This document shows positions 1-6,914 of a stretch of DNA of 16,014 bases, in pieces (position 1 is the stretch's first letter; each line of letters starts with the position of its first letter). Made by a program: the position numbers and the translations under genes. The notes under the pieces are model-generated. The model saw nothing but the letters and a program-made list of their open reading frames with translations. It did no database searches and was not told where the DNA came from. Source of the DNA: Dichotomocladium elegans (taxonomy: Eukaryota > Mucoromycota > Mucoromycetes > Mucorales > Lichtheimiaceae); NCBI GenBank assembly GCA_025716815.1, contig JAIXMN010000096.1, positions 1 through 16,014 of the forward strand. Reading direction: 5' to 3'.

Positions 1-1
1 T

Positions 2-800
2 CGAGGCGCGAACTTTATGTCTAAGATTCTTGCCAACTATACCGGCCGTATCAAGCTACGTCATGTTTTTACTTCAGCTTCCATCCACGCACAAACGGCA
101 AGGCCGAACGTACGAACGGCATTCTCAAACAAATGATACGAAAGTATGTCAATGGCCGAATTCATCGTTGGGACGACTTTGTGGAACCTTCTCTTTTCGC
201 ATGCGAGTACGCAGACATCGCACCACTGGATTCAGTCCATTCTTCCTTGTATACGGGCAAGAACCAAAACTACCTGGTGATTACCTCCATCCACATATCA
301 ACATCGACAAGGAGAACGCAAAACTTACCACCGCCGATGTGTCAAATTCTCGAATACATGCCCTCAGCGAGCTACGCAAGGCACGAATCTCTGCTGAAAC
401 ACGCGTCCGAACAAACGCTGCTCAAGATAAGGCCCGATGGGATGCTGCACTAAAGCCACAAGTTTTTTCTGTGGGGGATCACGTACTAATGCGCCACGAA
501 AACAAGCTGGGTCTGGAATACAATTGGAAAGGCCCATTCCGTGTAATCAAATCCAACCTTGACACAGACATTTATCAACTCGAAGATATGAACGGCAAAC
601 TCTACAACTCTTGGGTGCACACTGATCGCCTCCGCCCCATCTTCGTAAGAAACAGCGCCACACCAACCGACCCATGGTACGACCCAACAGCCGCTCGAGC
701 CGCCGAACGCCGCCACCTCGAAGCTGCTGCTAAAGCCCACGCACAATTATCTTTGTTGTTCGAGGACGACCAACACTCTGGGGAGGGGATATTGTCGTAA
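2..800 (+). pseudogene. Ty3-type integrase 3' end, two frame breaks
   Basis: This is the C-terminal part of a Ty3/gypsy Pol polyprotein, the integrase that inserts the element's cDNA into the host genome. In the frame starting at base 2 the catalytic core begins with RGANF. The reading then passes to the frame of base 82, which holds the segment HPRTNGKAERTNG with the expected catalytic glutamate. From about 203 it passes to a third frame, with TTGFSPFFLVYGQEP and then a GPY/F module (WKGPFRVI near 521-550), ending at TAA 798-800. Both frame changes are what a single missing base would cause, near 80 and near 203. No chromodomain is visible after the GPY/F module. The stop codon lies inside the proposed 3' LTR. 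The rest of the element is left of the window. The family is certain from the motifs; the cause of the frame breaks is not. Confidence 0.88.
780..789 (+). other. Polypurine tract before the 3' LTR
   Basis: A run of ten purines (GGGGAGGGGA) lies three bases before the TG that opens the proposed 3' LTR. In LTR retroelements such a tract primes plus-strand DNA synthesis and sits next to the 3' LTR. Its position supports the LTR start at 793. Confidence 0.6.
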
Positions 801-1119
801 CAAAGGCTCTCTGGCCAATCAGAATCGTTTGCAAGAACTTTTGGACTGACAATTCCATCAAACCTCTTTGTCACACGTTCCGGCGCAGTCGCTTACTGCT
901 GCGCATTCTCCTTGCTGCAGACGCTTAGCTTGATTATGACTACTCAACCATCATGCTGCGGACACATTTTAGAATAGTATAAATATCCCATTATATTGAT
1001 ATCAATAAAGGACATCAAAAGGCGATCGCGCTATTTCTATTGTTACCCTTGAGTTGTTGCTATTGGCTACGGTGTAACCGCCAAAATATAGGCACGACAC
1101 TGGCTACGACACTACGACA
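793..1119 (+). mobile_element. 3' LTR of the left Ty3-type element
   Basis: The proposed LTR starts TGTCGTA at 793, and the exact reverse complement TACGACA occurs twice at the far end (1105-1111 and 1113-1119). The LTR is therefore 319 or 327 bp with TG...CA ends. Inside are a TATA-like TATAAATA near 978 and an AATAAA near 1004, the usual promoter and polyadenylation pair of an LTR. It shows no similarity to the 371-bp LTR family elsewhere in the window, so the two Ty3-type elements are different families. The 5' LTR and target duplication lie outside the window, so the right boundary cannot be fixed here. Confidence 0.62.
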
Positions 1120-1137
1120 CACGACAACACAAGGCAC

Positions 1138-1143
1138 AAAAAA
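1138..1143 (-). terminator. RNA polymerase III terminator of the tRNA gene
   Basis: Six A residues on the plus strand give T6 on the transcribed minus strand, starting one base after the tRNA 3' end. This is the standard Pol III termination signal. Confidence 0.75.
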
Positions 1144-1144
1144 G

Positions 1145-1227
1145 TGAAGAGAGTGGGATTCGAACCCACGCCTCCGAAGAGATCAGGGCCTTAACCTGAC
1201 GCCTTAGACCAACTCGGCCATCTCTCC
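1145..1227 (-). tRNA. tRNA-Leu (anticodon AAG)
   Basis: Reading the minus strand gives a full 83-nt cloverleaf. The acceptor stem is GGAGAGA with TCTCTTC (one G-U pair). The D arm includes the A box TGGCCGAGTTGG. The anticodon stem TCAGG/CCTGA encloses the loop TTAAGGC, whose anticodon is AAG (Leu, codon CTT). The variable arm is long (TCTC-TTCG-GAGG), as in class II tRNAs. The T arm is GTGGG-TTCGAAT-CCCAC with B box GGTTCGAATCC. The discriminator base is A and no CCA is encoded, as in eukaryotes. There is no intron. All stems pair, so the gene is probably functional. It is flanked within about 35 bp by an LTR element on its 3' side and a LINE on its 5' side. Confidence 0.96.
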
Positions 1228-1565
1228 ACACACTTCTTTCGCTCTCCAATACTTTTTCTAGTTGGTTACACAAAGAAGTTTTCCTCTACCCTTACAAAAT
1301 ACAACAACCTTCTACAAAAAACACACAACAAAGCACGCAGGAACACTCGCCTGCAGTAACAAAAGGCCCACCCGTCGAAATCCCCGTCGAAATCGGCCAA
1401 TGGACCAGCTCCCCATCTCCATTGCTAACCCCCATCTCAATCATTAGCACCAAGCGTCGCCAATCACGCACCCCAGACCGCCCATCTTACATCCCTACCT
1501 TTAAAAAGAACCGCATCTCTAACATCCGGTCTACCATCACCCCGCCCGTCAATTCAACTACAGAG
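1228..1565. other. LINE 5' leader between tRNA and ORF1
   Basis: This holds the tRNA's 5' flank and, presumably, the LINE 5' untranslated leader; the exact LINE start cannot be seen. The ORF1 frame is already open from 1422, but no ATG occurs in it before 1566. No other gene, stable RNA or clear promoter is recognisable. Confidence 0.4.
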
Positions 1566-2972
1566 ATGGGTGCTCAAAAAAAGGAATTGAGCTCATCTGG
1601 CCCTCGACGTTCTGCCCCTGGCAATTCGAAGCCCGCAATCTCCCCTGCCTTCCTGCGCCAGTTCCGCCTCGACTTTTCCTGTGCAAAAACGTCGATTGTA
1701 TGCCCCAACTCGGCCTGTGCAGACATTGGATCGATAAACATGTCTGCTAAAACGAACTCGGCCTACGAGCCCCCCGCGCCAATGTTCCACTGTAGATCAT
1801 GCAACTCGGAATTTTTGCACACCCAGGTCACTGCTGCAATTACAGTGGCAAACCACGTGGCACCCAGGGACAAAACGATCCATCCCAAACCCCACAAGGA
1901 ACCCGCGCAGCCGACAACCACAACTACCATAGACACTGAGCTGCCTCCAGGTATGTTTCTACATACTGATCCAAATATGCCTGACTGCATCCGGGAGATC
2001 CTTGCTCGCCTTACAGCAGCTGAAAAGGGCCTCTCAGATCTCGCCACAGTTGCGGCTGAAAACACTCGGCTTCTCAAACGCATTGAGAGCCTTGAACAAG
2101 CTCTTAAGGACTCCCAGGCTACCATTGCAGCCCTCCGCGCCAGCAGCCGCTCCCCAGGACCATCCCCATCAGCAGCAACAGCCACGTCTCCTGCTACGAC
2201 GTCGCCCTCCACGCGGGATGCATCCATTTATGCATCGCAACATGCCCCGCCCAATGCCACCCAGTCGCAAGCCACGAGCGCTCGCAGCTACGCTGCTGCT
2301 GCCCGACGGGCACCCCGCCAACGCCGCACCCCGCCGACATCCAACCGAGCAGTGAATGCAGCTGCCCGCCGCCTCACTGCGGTCCCTGAGAACCAGGGAT
2401 ATCAGTTTATATACGTCCCTTGTCGTCATCGTATGACCATCACTAACATGCGACAAATTCTACGAACTCTGCATGTGGATAATGGACGGGTGCTTGATAT
2501 CCACTTCCCCACCCGCCAGGTCGCTGCTCTCTTGGTCCACAACGATTTCGTTACAGAGATTACGACCATGCTTGCCGGCAAGGGTGTCTCCCTTACCACC
2601 TTCGACCCTCTCGACCCCACAACGCTCTTGGATCCCGCATTCCAAGATTGGACCGACGATCAACGCAAGGCGAAATGTGCTGAGCTCTACCACGACCGTA
2701 TCGTGAAAGCGATTACCTTCGTCCGTGCCCCCGTCAAGTTTTCTGTTGCTCGCCATTTCTTCCGCGCTGGGATGCTCTCCCTCGAGGAGTTCCACAGTGT
2801 CTGCCCTCCTCGACCAGCTCGCACACCAAACACCGCTGAACACGACGCCATCCTCGCCCTTTCCGGCATGCAACAGCCCCCAGTCGCTGACGAAATCGAC
2901 GACGAGGAGATGGAATCACCATCACACACACCTTCTCCCTCTGGATCTGCTCCCACACATATTGATCAATAA
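1566..2972 (+). CDS. LINE ORF1 protein (Gag-like, zinc-ribbon and coiled coil)
   Basis: This is the first open reading frame of a non-LTR retrotransposon, a predicted RNA-binding Gag-like protein of 468 residues. The frame is open from 1422, but ATG at 1566 is the first ATG in it. Visible parts, in order: a basic N-terminus; a possible zinc ribbon with CX4C at residues 46-51 and CX2C at 76-79; a leucine-rich heptad segment at about 141-192 likely to form a coiled coil; a Pro/Ser/Ala-rich linker; an Arg-rich basic stretch (about 240-270); a globular domain (about 275-420); and an acidic tail. There are no CCHC knuckles, which many fungal LINE ORF1 proteins carry. The stop TAA overlaps the ORF2 start (TAATG). 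The frame is intact. Assignment rests mainly on its linkage to the endonuclease ORF; I do not recognise the exact family. Confidence 0.75.
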   Translation: MGAQKKELSSSGPRRSAPGNSKPAISPAFLRQFRLDFSCAKTSIVCPNSACADIGSINMSAKTNSAYEPPAPMFHCRSCNSEFLHTQVTAAITVANHVAPRDKTIHPKPHKEPAQPTTTTTIDTELPPGMFLHTDPNMPDCIREILARLTAAEKGLSDLATVAAENTRLLKRIESLEQALKDSQATIAALRASSRSPGPSPSAATATSPATTSPSTRDASIYASQHAPPNATQSQATSARSYAAAARRAPRQRRTPPTSNRAVNAAARRLTAVPENQGYQFIYVPCRHRMTITNMRQILRTLHVDNGRVLDIHFPTRQVAALLVHNDFVTEITTMLAGKGVSLTTFDPLDPTTLLDPAFQDWTDDQRKAKCAELYHDRIVKAITFVRAPVKFSVARHFFRAGMLSLEEFHSVCPPRPARTPNTAEHDAILALSGMQQPPVADEIDDEEMESPSHTPSPSGSAPTHIDQ

Positions 2973-3805
2973 TGTGTGATATCACTATCACTCTTTGGAA
3001 TGCGAATGGTCTTGCCAAGCAGGCCATCTCGCCTATTATAGGTAAGTTTTCTAATTCTACGCTCATTTTTATCACCGAAACATGGCTCCTCTCTCCCCAT
3101 TGCTATCCAACAGCATGGGATCAATATCACACATATGCATTACCTGTCCCTAACTCACATCGCGGTCGGATGGGCATAGCTCTGCTTGTCCACCCCGCCT
3201 GCCCATATCCTATTCATGTCCTCCCCTCTTCCTCCCCTCACGTCCTTTCCTGTCAAATAGCTGATACCCTCATCCATTGCCTGTACCTTCCCCCATCCCA
3301 TTCCCTTTCCACTTCCGCAGCTTTAGATATCCTCTCCTCCCTCCCCCTCAATGCTCATCATAGTACCACCAACACAATTATCTGCGGCGACTTTAATGGA
3401 CGATCCGCCCGATTCCTGGGTGACTCTCGCACCAATGCTCGTGGTGCTCTCCTTGCCGACTGGTTTAGTGAGCAGGGCATCATCTGCTGGAACTCTCGCC
3501 TTGCTTTCGGACAGCCAACTTACGCTGCACACCGTGTAGACCAAGACGAAGCCAGCATCATTGACCTTTTCTGTAGTACCGATGAGCTGCTCGAGCCGCA
3601 GCTCCATATTGACCATGATTTAGACCTCGGCTCTGATCATCGACCTGTTCACCTCTCGTTCCAACTTGCACAGCCACCCAACCGCATCGCACACCCTCGT
3701 CTTCTTTGGCGTCTGAGCAAACTGGCCGACCCCGACCCTTGCCATCAATATCAGGACCGATTCGCTGACCATATTTCGCCAGTCCACGAGCGCATTGCTG
3801 CTTAG
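2972..3805 (+). pseudogene. LINE ORF2, endonuclease domain only
   Basis: This is the N-terminal apurinic-type endonuclease of a LINE ORF2, the enzyme that nicks target DNA to prime reverse transcription. Motifs of the exonuclease-endonuclease-phosphatase fold stand in order: WNANGL (N10), ITETWL (E36), CGDFNGRS (D140, N142) and GSDHRPV (D222, H223). The start ATG overlaps the ORF1 stop as TAATG, which suggests translation by reinitiation after ORF1. A complete ORF2 would continue for several hundred more residues with a reverse transcriptase. Here the frame ends after residue 277 with TAG at 3803-3805, and unrelated DNA follows. No RT sequence is found anywhere in the remaining middle region. 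The break is a 3' truncation, the reverse of the usual LINE 5' truncation. Confidence 0.87.
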
Positions 3806-4020
3806 GGTTTCTCATCGAATCCGGATCTTATGATCCGATCCGGATCAAAAGGCAATGGTGCGGATTCGGATTGACCTCATCTCGGATTTTGCGGATCTGG
3901 TGTAGGACATTTGCAGTCCGGATCTCATACGGATTGCACTTCACGGATCTGAACCGATCCGGATCGCATACGGATTGCACTTCGCGGATCTGTTCCGATT
4001 CGTTAGATCTGTCCAAATCA
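3803..4020. repeat. GGATC-rich repeat segment, possible hAT end
   Basis: The sequence changes character at TAGGGTTTCTCATC (3803), where the LINE frame stops. The next 200 bp contain many copies of CGGATC and related words such as CCGGATC, CGGATTG and ATCCGGATC. TAGGG is a plausible hAT-type terminal inverted repeat start, and clusters of short subterminal words are typical binding sites for BED-finger hAT transposases. The identification as a transposon end is inference; the repeat richness is directly visible. Confidence 0.4.
3918..3999. repeat. 41-bp tandem repeat, two units
   Basis: Units 3918-3958 and 3959-3999 are directly adjacent, equal in length and differ at four positions. Each starts CCGGATC, contains CATACGGATTGCACTTC in the middle and ends CCGAT. 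They lie inside the GGATC-rich segment. Confidence 0.85.
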
Positions 4021-4421
4021 ACCTAGACATTGGGTTCCAGCCATTATAATCCTGTTAATGTATAACAATAGCAATTACAGATGTGCAAGAAATGGGATGT
4101 GGGAGTTTGAGAATGAGGAATACAGTTAGTGCAAAGTTGCGGAATAAACAAAACCAGCAAGAAATGTAGCTTCGTTATAGCTCATACATAGTTGACTTTG
4201 GCGAAATAACCGACTCTTTAGATAATAGCTGGTAGTATTTCGATGTGAAGCTGGCTCAATACACATCTCTTTTAGGATATCTCAGGTTTTATATTTGCAG
4301 AACGTGAAAGGTAAAAAAATCACGCAAACTCCTCGAAAGTAAATATTCCTTCCATATCAATCATTCCACGGCCATGCGCTTTTCCCCATATTTCCGTATT
4401 TCCTTTTCTCATTTTCCAGCA
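4021..4421. other. Intergenic, nothing recognised
   Basis: About 400 bp of AT-rich sequence full of stops in all frames. A short stretch near 4241 (GATGTGAAGCTGGCT) resembles part of the 371-bp LTR, but the match does not extend. No gene, RNA or repeat boundary is supported. Confidence 0.5.
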
Positions 4422-4426
4422 ATCAG
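4422..4426. repeat. Target-site duplication, left copy (ATCAG)
   Basis: ATCAG directly precedes the solo LTR and is repeated exactly after it at 4798-4802. Five base pairs is the usual duplication length for Ty3-type integrases. Confidence 0.9.
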
Positions 4427-4797
4427 TGAGATGGATGGATTAGAGAGAATGAAAAAAGACAACTATAAAAGTATCTTTGAGGTTGATGTTTATTCCTAAA
4501 AATAAAATAACTCTCTTTTATAATAATTCTATTAGAACGGCGATGTAAGTGCTTAATCCTGTTAGGACATATCAGATGAGAGCATTCTCTTTTCATTGTC
4601 CTCTTCAAGACCAGTGATGGATCCTGGGTAGAGGAAGTACCTTTGATAGGTGCGATTGTCCTGTCACGCAAGCGGATATGAAAATATCGGTCCCTGAACA
4701 TCAATGTGTTAAATTCATCATTGTCTTAGTTTCAGGATATCGGCGATAGTGATGTGAAACTGGCTAAGTTCTCTAACACGGATCAATGTTCACCACA
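4427..4797 (-). mobile_element. Solo LTR of the 371-bp Ty3-type family (copy A)
   Basis: On the minus strand this reads TGTGGTGAACATTG...CATCCATCTCA, 371 bp, the same length as the 5' LTR at 11808-12178 and roughly 98% identical by eye. It is bounded by a perfect 5-bp duplication ATCAG. There is no internal retrotransposon sequence, so it is what remains after recombination between the two LTRs of a full element. A TATA box (TATAAAAG, minus strand, 4515-4522) and an AATAAA signal (minus strand, 4489-4494) are present. A 93-codon open frame inside it is a by-product, because it runs across the promoter. Confidence 0.95.
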
Positions 4798-4802
4798 ATC
4801 AG
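4798..4802. repeat. Target-site duplication, right copy (ATCAG)
   Basis: Exact repeat of 4422-4426, directly after the solo LTR. Confidence 0.9.
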
Positions 4803-5082
4803 TATTTCTTGGTTTTCACCAAGCAATGATCACAAACGCAGCCTGCGCCTCGATTTAGTATACATATTTCCACCCATGGAACCCTAGCTATAATCCATCT
4901 CATATAGTCATCTCTATACTTCGCCATAGTGGAACATCAGCCTTTTTGTCATTCTATCCTCATCTTCTCTCAGAAATCTCAATCCACTATTCCACCCTTC
5001 TCTTTATCATATATTAATCTTCATCCATGTGGTAGCATATTCTTTATTGTTCTCATACCGATGGCGGTATTGTACATCCCTT
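4803..5082. other. Intergenic, nothing recognised
   Basis: AT-rich sequence with a small perfect hairpin (CTTGGT-TTTC-ACCAAG at 4809-4824). It otherwise holds only short open frames without recognisable content. It lies downstream of the tentative minus-strand gene and could hold its 3' untranslated region. Confidence 0.4.
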
Positions 5083-5311
5083 TTATTCCATATAAGATCC
5101 TCTTCGTCTCTTCACTGACAGTAATCGATTCTCCTTTGCACAGTATACACCTTCGACGTCGGTGATAGAGTAGCAGCCACTGCAAATCACCAGGGACATC
5201 GCGACGAGTATAGCTGCGGGTACAAATAACGAATGGTGAAAAAAGTCAAACAGCTCACTAACACTTACCATAAACAGAGCTGTTGTGGCGCACAACAATT
5301 GAGGGAAGCAT
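5083..5311 (-). CDS. Tentative small spliced gene, membrane-like product
   Basis: On the minus strand an ATG at 5311-5309 opens a frame that meets a strong splice donor (G/GTAAGT) after base 5269 and an acceptor (ACCCGCAG) ending at 5214. Exons 5269-5311 and 5083-5213 join to a 57-residue protein. The 55-nt intron contains a pyrimidine run and a TTTGAC that could serve as branch site, and its size matches the two introns of the MULE transposase. The product has a hydrophobic stretch at about residues 15-29 (YAILVAMSLVICSGC) and a basic tail (KRRRGS), so it could be a small membrane or secreted protein. I recognise no family. The unspliced frame is also open, so the intron is not required to keep it readable. 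It lies between two LTR copies and could be chance. Confidence 0.28.
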
Positions 5312-5856
5312 CAAGCATTCCAGTAATATAAATGGAATGGATCAAACTGCAAATTGTGGTTGATTAGGATAACTGGGAGATCGTAAAGGCAGCTGGGGTA
5401 AGAGGGCCACGCAACATTGCTCAATTCGCGACAAATAAATTGTGCTTGTTAGCAAAATTTATCGACTTGATTGCGTGAAATGATCGTGAAATAAATGTAG
5501 CTGAAAGCAACGTATCAATAGTAAATGGCATTAATAATGCTTTGGAGGTGAATGAAAGGATGGCATGAGAATGACGCATTGACTTGTTTGTCGCATGACC
5601 TCAGCACTGCCATCGCCTGTCCGAACACATTTAGAAAATAGAAGGAGCATAAAGAAATTGCCGGGCCTGAAATTGGCTCAAAATTTTTTTCCGACACCTG
5701 TCCGTTCTGTCAAGCATTTGTTCCCAGAATAGATATCTGATATCACGGTCGGTCCAATGGTTCTTTTGACAGGTACACACTTTGTTCAAGCAACAACAGC
5801 ATTATTGATTCTTTGAGCACATAGCATGAATGTCGTTCGAAAGTATTAAAAAAAGG
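5312..5856. other. Intergenic, nothing recognised
   Basis: Sequence between the tentative small gene and LTR copy B. Open frames are short and without recognisable motifs. If the minus-strand gene is real, its promoter is here. Confidence 0.4.
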
Positions 5857-6227
5857 AGTGGTGAATATTGATCCATGCAAGAGAGCTTAGCCGGTTTCAC
5901 ATCACTATGGCCGATATCCTGGAACTAAGACGGTGATGAATTTGGCATATTGATGTTCAGGAACCATTATTTCCGGATCTGCCTGCGAGGCGGGATACTT
6001 GCACCTATCAAAGGTACTTCCTCTATCCAGGATCCATCACTGGTCTTGAAGAGGACAATGAAAAGAGAATGCTCTCATCCGATACGTCCTAACAGGATTA
6101 AGCACTTACATCGCCGTTCTAATAGAATTATTATAAAAGAGAGTTATTTTATTTTCAGGAATAAACATCAACCTCAAAGATACTTTTCTAGTTGTCTTTT
6201 TTCACTCTCTCTAACCCATCCACCTCA
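5857..6227 (+). mobile_element. Diverged LTR of the 371-bp family (copy B)
   Basis: It aligns over its whole 371-bp length with copies A and C without gaps. The first base is A instead of T, and there is no target duplication (AAAGG before, TCTCG after). Divergence is very uneven. By eye there are about 28 differences from copy C in the first 145 bp, only two between 6002 and 6187, and five in the last 40 bp. The near-identical centre holds the TATA box (6132-6139) and the AATAAA signal (6160-6165). No retrotransposon interior follows; the BED-finger gene begins about 100 bp downstream. It is therefore an old LTR, a recombined one, or one retained as a promoter. Confidence 0.88.
6132..6139 (+). 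promoter_or_regulatory. TATA box in LTR copy B
   Basis: TATAAAAG lies in the conserved centre of the LTR, about 190 bp before the ATG of the BED-finger gene. It could drive that gene, but this is inferred from position only. Confidence 0.45.
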
Positions 6228-6325
6228 TCTCGTCTCAACTACCACAAACGGATCAAGTACCTCGCACTTTATTTTTTCTTGTAAATATCATTCAAGCTTG
6301 ACTCACCTCACACTTGGTTACTAAT

Positions 6326-6603
6326 ATGTCTTTAAATACAGACACTTACCAAAGATCCACTATGTCCAACTCAAGCACTTCTAACCTTGGCAAACGTTCC
6401 TCTGATCTTATGGTCAGCAGCGATTCTGAAGTTGATGTAGGTTATCAAATATTAACTAGAGACCTGCCTTCTGAGCTGTCAATTTCGAAACAGGGAATGC
6501 CCAGGTTATCCAGGGGAGGCAGCTTTATGTCCCTTGACCGCCAAGATTCCATCACGTCAATTGATTCCGAGTGGGATGAGGACAATGGCAATGGCAATGG
6601 CGG
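6326..6603 (+). pseudogene. BED-finger (hAT-type) gene, 5' part
   Basis: The first 92 codons plus two bases of a gene cut by the MULE. ATG at 6326 (context AATATGTC) is the first ATG of the frame. The segment is a Ser- and Asp-rich, low-complexity N-terminus (SNSSTSNLGKRSSD, SDSEVD, SIDSEWDEDNGNGNG) ending in a GGCAAT-type repeat. It has no domain of its own; its identity comes from the 3' part at 11451-11807, which continues in exactly the same frame once the MULE and one duplication are removed. LTR copy B ends 98 bp upstream and could supply the promoter. With the MULE in place the frame runs 20 codons into the inverted repeat and stops at 6662-6664. Confidence 0.8.
6595..6603. repeat. MULE target-site duplication, left (CAATGGCGG)
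   Basis: Nine bases directly before the left inverted repeat, repeated exactly at 11442-11450. A 9-bp duplication is the characteristic length for Mutator-like elements. Confidence 0.95.
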
Positions 6604-6914
6604 CAACTTACTTATATTGCCTCAAAAGTTCGGCACTCCCCCCCCAACTCAATTTTTTTTTTGAGGTCAGACGCACATCCAGCTTAAAAAATTTCAGGCA
6701 ATGAATCCTTTGTCTTTTTTGCGAATTCATTTGCATCAGTCCATTCCTTAACAGTAATGCGGTAACTTCAATTCAATCTGACGAGAGAGACGTGTGCGGA
6801 CGACATTCAATGTAGGGGATATGCGCAATCTCTTCATCTTCGTTAATTCTTTTCTTTTCAACATGGCCCAGTTTGTCCTTAAGGCAATTCGGCAATTTCC
6901 CTCAACTACAAAGA
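6604..6914 (+). repeat. MULE left terminal inverted repeat (311 bp)
   Basis: It matches the reverse complement of 11131-11441 over 311 bp without gaps. There are three differences, near 6761, 6821 and 6877. Even the C8 and T10 runs are equal in length in both copies. Confidence 0.96.

Noticed and set aside
1763..2873. Several minus-strand open frames opposite LINE ORF1
   Set aside because: They are shadows of a GC-rich coding region; none has recognisable content.
3045..3060. GTAAGTTTTCTAAT in the LINE endonuclease, like an intron start
   Set aside because: The reading frame is open and the endonuclease motifs continue correctly without splicing.
3801..3809. TTAGGGTTT, like a fungal telomere repeat
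   Set aside because: Only a single unit is present; it is better explained as a possible transposon end.
4423..4704. A 93-codon open frame that recurs at 5950-6324 and 11901-12191 and looks like a conserved small protein
   Set aside because: All three copies lie within the 371-bp LTR, in LTR orientation, and run across its TATA box and AATAAA signal. The similarity is explained by the LTR itself.
4866..4890. AACCCTA near 4880 as a possible inverted partner of TAGGGTT at 3803
   Set aside because: The match covers only about eight bases and the flanks show no 8-bp duplication.
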